Below are positions 13,024 through 14,485 of a stretch of DNA of 14,485 nt, in pieces. The DNA is from Clostridiales bacterium (GTDB lineage Bacteria; Bacillota; Clostridia; Tissierellales; Sedimentibacteraceae): positions 2,968 to 17,452 of the forward strand of contig DNNJ01000021.1 of the NCBI GenBank assembly GCA_003487955.1, given 5' to 3'. The position numbers were made by a program, and so were the translations under genes. Numbering within the stretch: the first letter of the stretch is position 1; the number at the start of each line of letters is the position of its first letter. A model generated the notes under the pieces. The model saw nothing but the letters and a program-made list of their open reading frames with translations. It was not told the DNA's origin and searched no databases.

Positions 13024-14184
13024 TTAACCGAAAGTTGACAGCAATAACCCTGCAACAACTGCCGAGCCGATAACGCCTGCCACATTAGGTCCCATTGCAT
13101 GCATTAATAAAAAGTTTCCGGGGTTTTCTTGCTGTCCAACAACTTGTGATACACGAGCTGCCATCGGTACTGCAGATACTCCTGCAGACCCGATAAGAGG
13201 ATTTACCTTTCCTCCGGAGGTCTTGTACATTATTTTACCAAACAATACTCCTCCTGCTGTTCCAAAACTGAAAGCTAAAAGTCCTAATGCTATTATCATT
13301 AACGTTTGAGGTCTCAAGAATGTTTCTGCGCTTGATGTTGCTCCTACTGTTGTTCCCAAGAATATTGTCACTGTGTTCATCAGATCATTTTGTGCCGTTT
13401 TTGATAATCTTTCCGTAACTCCTGATTCTCTCAACAAGTTACCCATCATAAGCATTCCTATCAATGGTGCTGCTGACGGAAGTATCAAAGATACAAGTAA
13501 TGTTACAAATATCGGGAATATTATTCTCTCTTTTTTAGATACCGGTCTTAACTGTTCCATTACAACACATCTTTCTTCCTTGGTTGTAAGTGCTCTCATA
13601 ATCGGCGGCTGTATTATCGGAACAAGTGCCATATATGAGTAAGCTGCTATTGCTATCGGCCCTAATAAATGTGGTGCTAACCTCGCTGTCAGGTATAATG
13701 CCGTAGGTCCGTCTGCTCCCCCGATAATTCCTATCGAAGATGCTTCCTGAGCGTTGAATCCCAAAAGTATTGCTCCTATAAATACAAAAAATATACCTAA
13801 TTGTGCTGCTGCTCCTAATAATATACTCTTTGGATTTGCAATCAGCGGACCGAAGTCTGTCATTGCTCCTACGCCCATAAATATAAGCGGTGGATATATA
13901 CCAAGTTTTACTCCCATGTATAGATAATAAAGCAGTCCTCCTGCTTGAAAGCCTACTTCTCCGAATTTTCCCACCGGTTCAGCCATCAATCCTGCCAACG
14001 GAAGGTTTGCTAAAAACATACCAAATCCTATGGGCAGTAATAATAAGGGCTCAAATTGTTTTATTATTGCTAAATATAAAAGTATAAAAGATACTATTAG
14101 CATGATAACTTGTCCAGGTGTTATTGCTACAAATCCAGAAGTTGCTAAAAAGCTCTTTACTCCAAACATCAACGTATTTATCAT
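13024..14184 (-). CDS. Sodium ion-translocating decarboxylase, beta subunit
   Basis: This 386-aa integral membrane protein belongs to the OadB/MmdB/GcdB family. In these complexes the biotin carrier delivers a carboxyl group that the beta subunit removes while pumping Na+ out of the cell. Seen here are [19 protein letters not shown] at about 44-62 and the key GIIGGADGP motif at 152-160 with Asp158, the Na+/proton-binding aspartate. Also seen are the C-terminal [14 protein letters not shown] and [15 protein letters not shown] segments that line the channel. About nine hydrophobic spans fit. Length is closer to methylmalonyl-CoA or glutaconyl-CoA decarboxylase beta subunits (about 375-390) than to longer OadB proteins, but the substrate lies with the alpha subunit outside the window. 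The ATG at 14184 follows GAGG. The biotin-carrier gene lies 93 bp upstream, and a terminator follows at 12954-12983. Confidence 0.93.
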   Translation of the reverse strand: MINTLMFGVKSFLATSGFVAITPGQVIMLIVSFILLYLAIIKQFEPLLLLPIGFGMFLANLPLAGLMAEPVGKFGEVGFQAGGLLYYLYMGVKLGIYPPLIFMGVGAMTDFGPLIANPKSILLGAAAQLGIFFVFIGAILLGFNAQEASSIGIIGGADGPTALYLTARLAPHLLGPIAIAAYSYMALVPIIQPPIMRALTTKEERCVVMEQLRPVSKKERIIFPIFVTLLVSLILPSAAPLIGMLMMGNLLRESGVTERLSKTAQNDLMNTVTIFLGTTVGATSSAETFLRPQTLMIIALGLLAFSFGTAGGVLFGKIMYKTSGGKVNPLIGSAGVSAVPMAARVSQVVGQQENPGNFLLMHAMGPNVAGVIGSAVVAGLLLSTFG

Positions 14185-14211
14185 TTACAATTACCTCATT
14201 TCCTTTTTTAT

Positions 14212-14239
14212 TAACAAATAATGATGATTAAGGTGTCAA
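14212..14239 (-). promoter_or_regulatory. Weak candidate promoter before the beta-subunit gene
   Basis: TTGACA (14239-14234) is followed 18 bases later by GTTAAT, a poor -10. Small GTGTC/GACAC pairings (14252-14265) lie just upstream. This may be an internal promoter of the decarboxylase operon, or chance. Confidence 0.3.
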
Positions 14240-14277
14240 AAGCAATTTAATGTGTCTTCTGACACTCTAAGTCATGT

Positions 14278-14485
14278 TTATTCAAGAACCACCAATACAT
14301 CTCCAGTGTCTACTGTTGCTCCTTCTTTTACTTCTACTGAAACAACTACAGCATCTTCTGCAGCAAATATTTCATTTTCCATTTTCATTGCTTCTAATAT
14401 TATTACTACATCTCCTCTTTTTACTGAATCTCCCGGTTTTACATTAACCTTGAATATGCTTCCCGGCATTGGGGATGTTATTTGG
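14278..14485 (-). CDS. Biotin carboxyl carrier domain, partial (5' end outside the window)
   Basis: The frame stays open to the window edge, reading QITSPMPGSIFKVNVKPGD from its visible start, so the gene continues beyond 14485 and the internal ATG at 14469 is not the true start. The visible 68 or so residues are a complete-looking biotinyl domain. They contain the SPMPG entry, GDVVIILEAMKMENEI with the biotinylated Lys in AMKM, and the second half-repeat ending in GDVLVVLE. It would shuttle the carboxyl group from the carboxyltransferase to the beta subunit encoded 93 bp downstream. It could be a stand-alone carrier (gamma-like subunit) or the C-terminus of a larger alpha subunit; the missing part decides. 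Confidence 0.92.
   Translation of the reverse strand, partial: QITSPMPGSIFKVNVKPGDSVKRGDVVIILEAMKMENEIFAAEDAVVVSVEVKEGATVDTGDVLVVLE

Overview
This is a low-GC window with strong AGGAGG-type ribosome binding sites and sigma-A-like promoters. It carries secondary cell-wall polymer genes and a sodium-pumping decarboxylase, which suggests an anaerobic, fermentative Clostridia/Tissierellia-type Firmicute with an S-layer. The exact genus cannot be read from the sequence; Sedimentibacter-like is only an impression. All genes lie on the minus strand except one secreted-protein gene at 5371-5853.

Layout from high to low coordinates, the direction of most transcription. The right edge holds the end of a biotin-carrier gene (14278 to beyond 14485) and a Na+-translocating decarboxylase beta subunit (13024-14184), closed by a strong terminator at 12954-12983. 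Next come a REP-like hairpin, a PPC/DUF296 gene (12363-12785), a structured repeat-like block, a MarR regulator (11657-12109) and a 67-codon gene (11158-11361). The marR and 67-codon promoters share a 23-base operator-like block. Then follow a DUF6544 protein (10150-11055), a possible 32-aa membrane peptide, a serine beta-lactamase-like hydrolase (8978-10021) and a DUF6199-like membrane protein (8739-8939), probably one operon. After these come a CPBP protease (7827-8675), a decayed remnant of a second DUF6544/beta-lactamase module (7763-7844), a VOC protein whose expected ATG reads ACG (7313-7735), a cysteine-rich ECF-like sigma factor (6422-7111), and an ATC-hydrolase-like gene whose Shine-Dalgarno sits in a hairpin (5905-6354).

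The left third is a cell-surface locus. A four-gene minus-strand operon (4946 down to 106) runs from a strong promoter at 5002-5030: SAM methyltransferase, large multispanning DUF5693 protein, CsaB pyruvyl transferase and WecG/TagA glycosyltransferase. The spacings are tight (35 bp, a 4-bp GTGA overlap, an 8-bp overlap). CsaB and TagA would build and pyruvylate the secondary cell-wall polymer that retains SLH-domain proteins; DUF5693 is probably a membrane partner. A small secreted protein (5371-5853) is transcribed divergently from its own consensus promoter, and the 424-bp gap between is full of related inverted and direct repeats.

The most notable signals are the shared MarR operator, the duplicated and decayed modules (7763-7844, and the 41-base repeat at 6376-6416 and 11484-11524), the sequestered Shine-Dalgarno, the non-standard start of the VOC gene, and the repeat-rich gap at 5040-5275.
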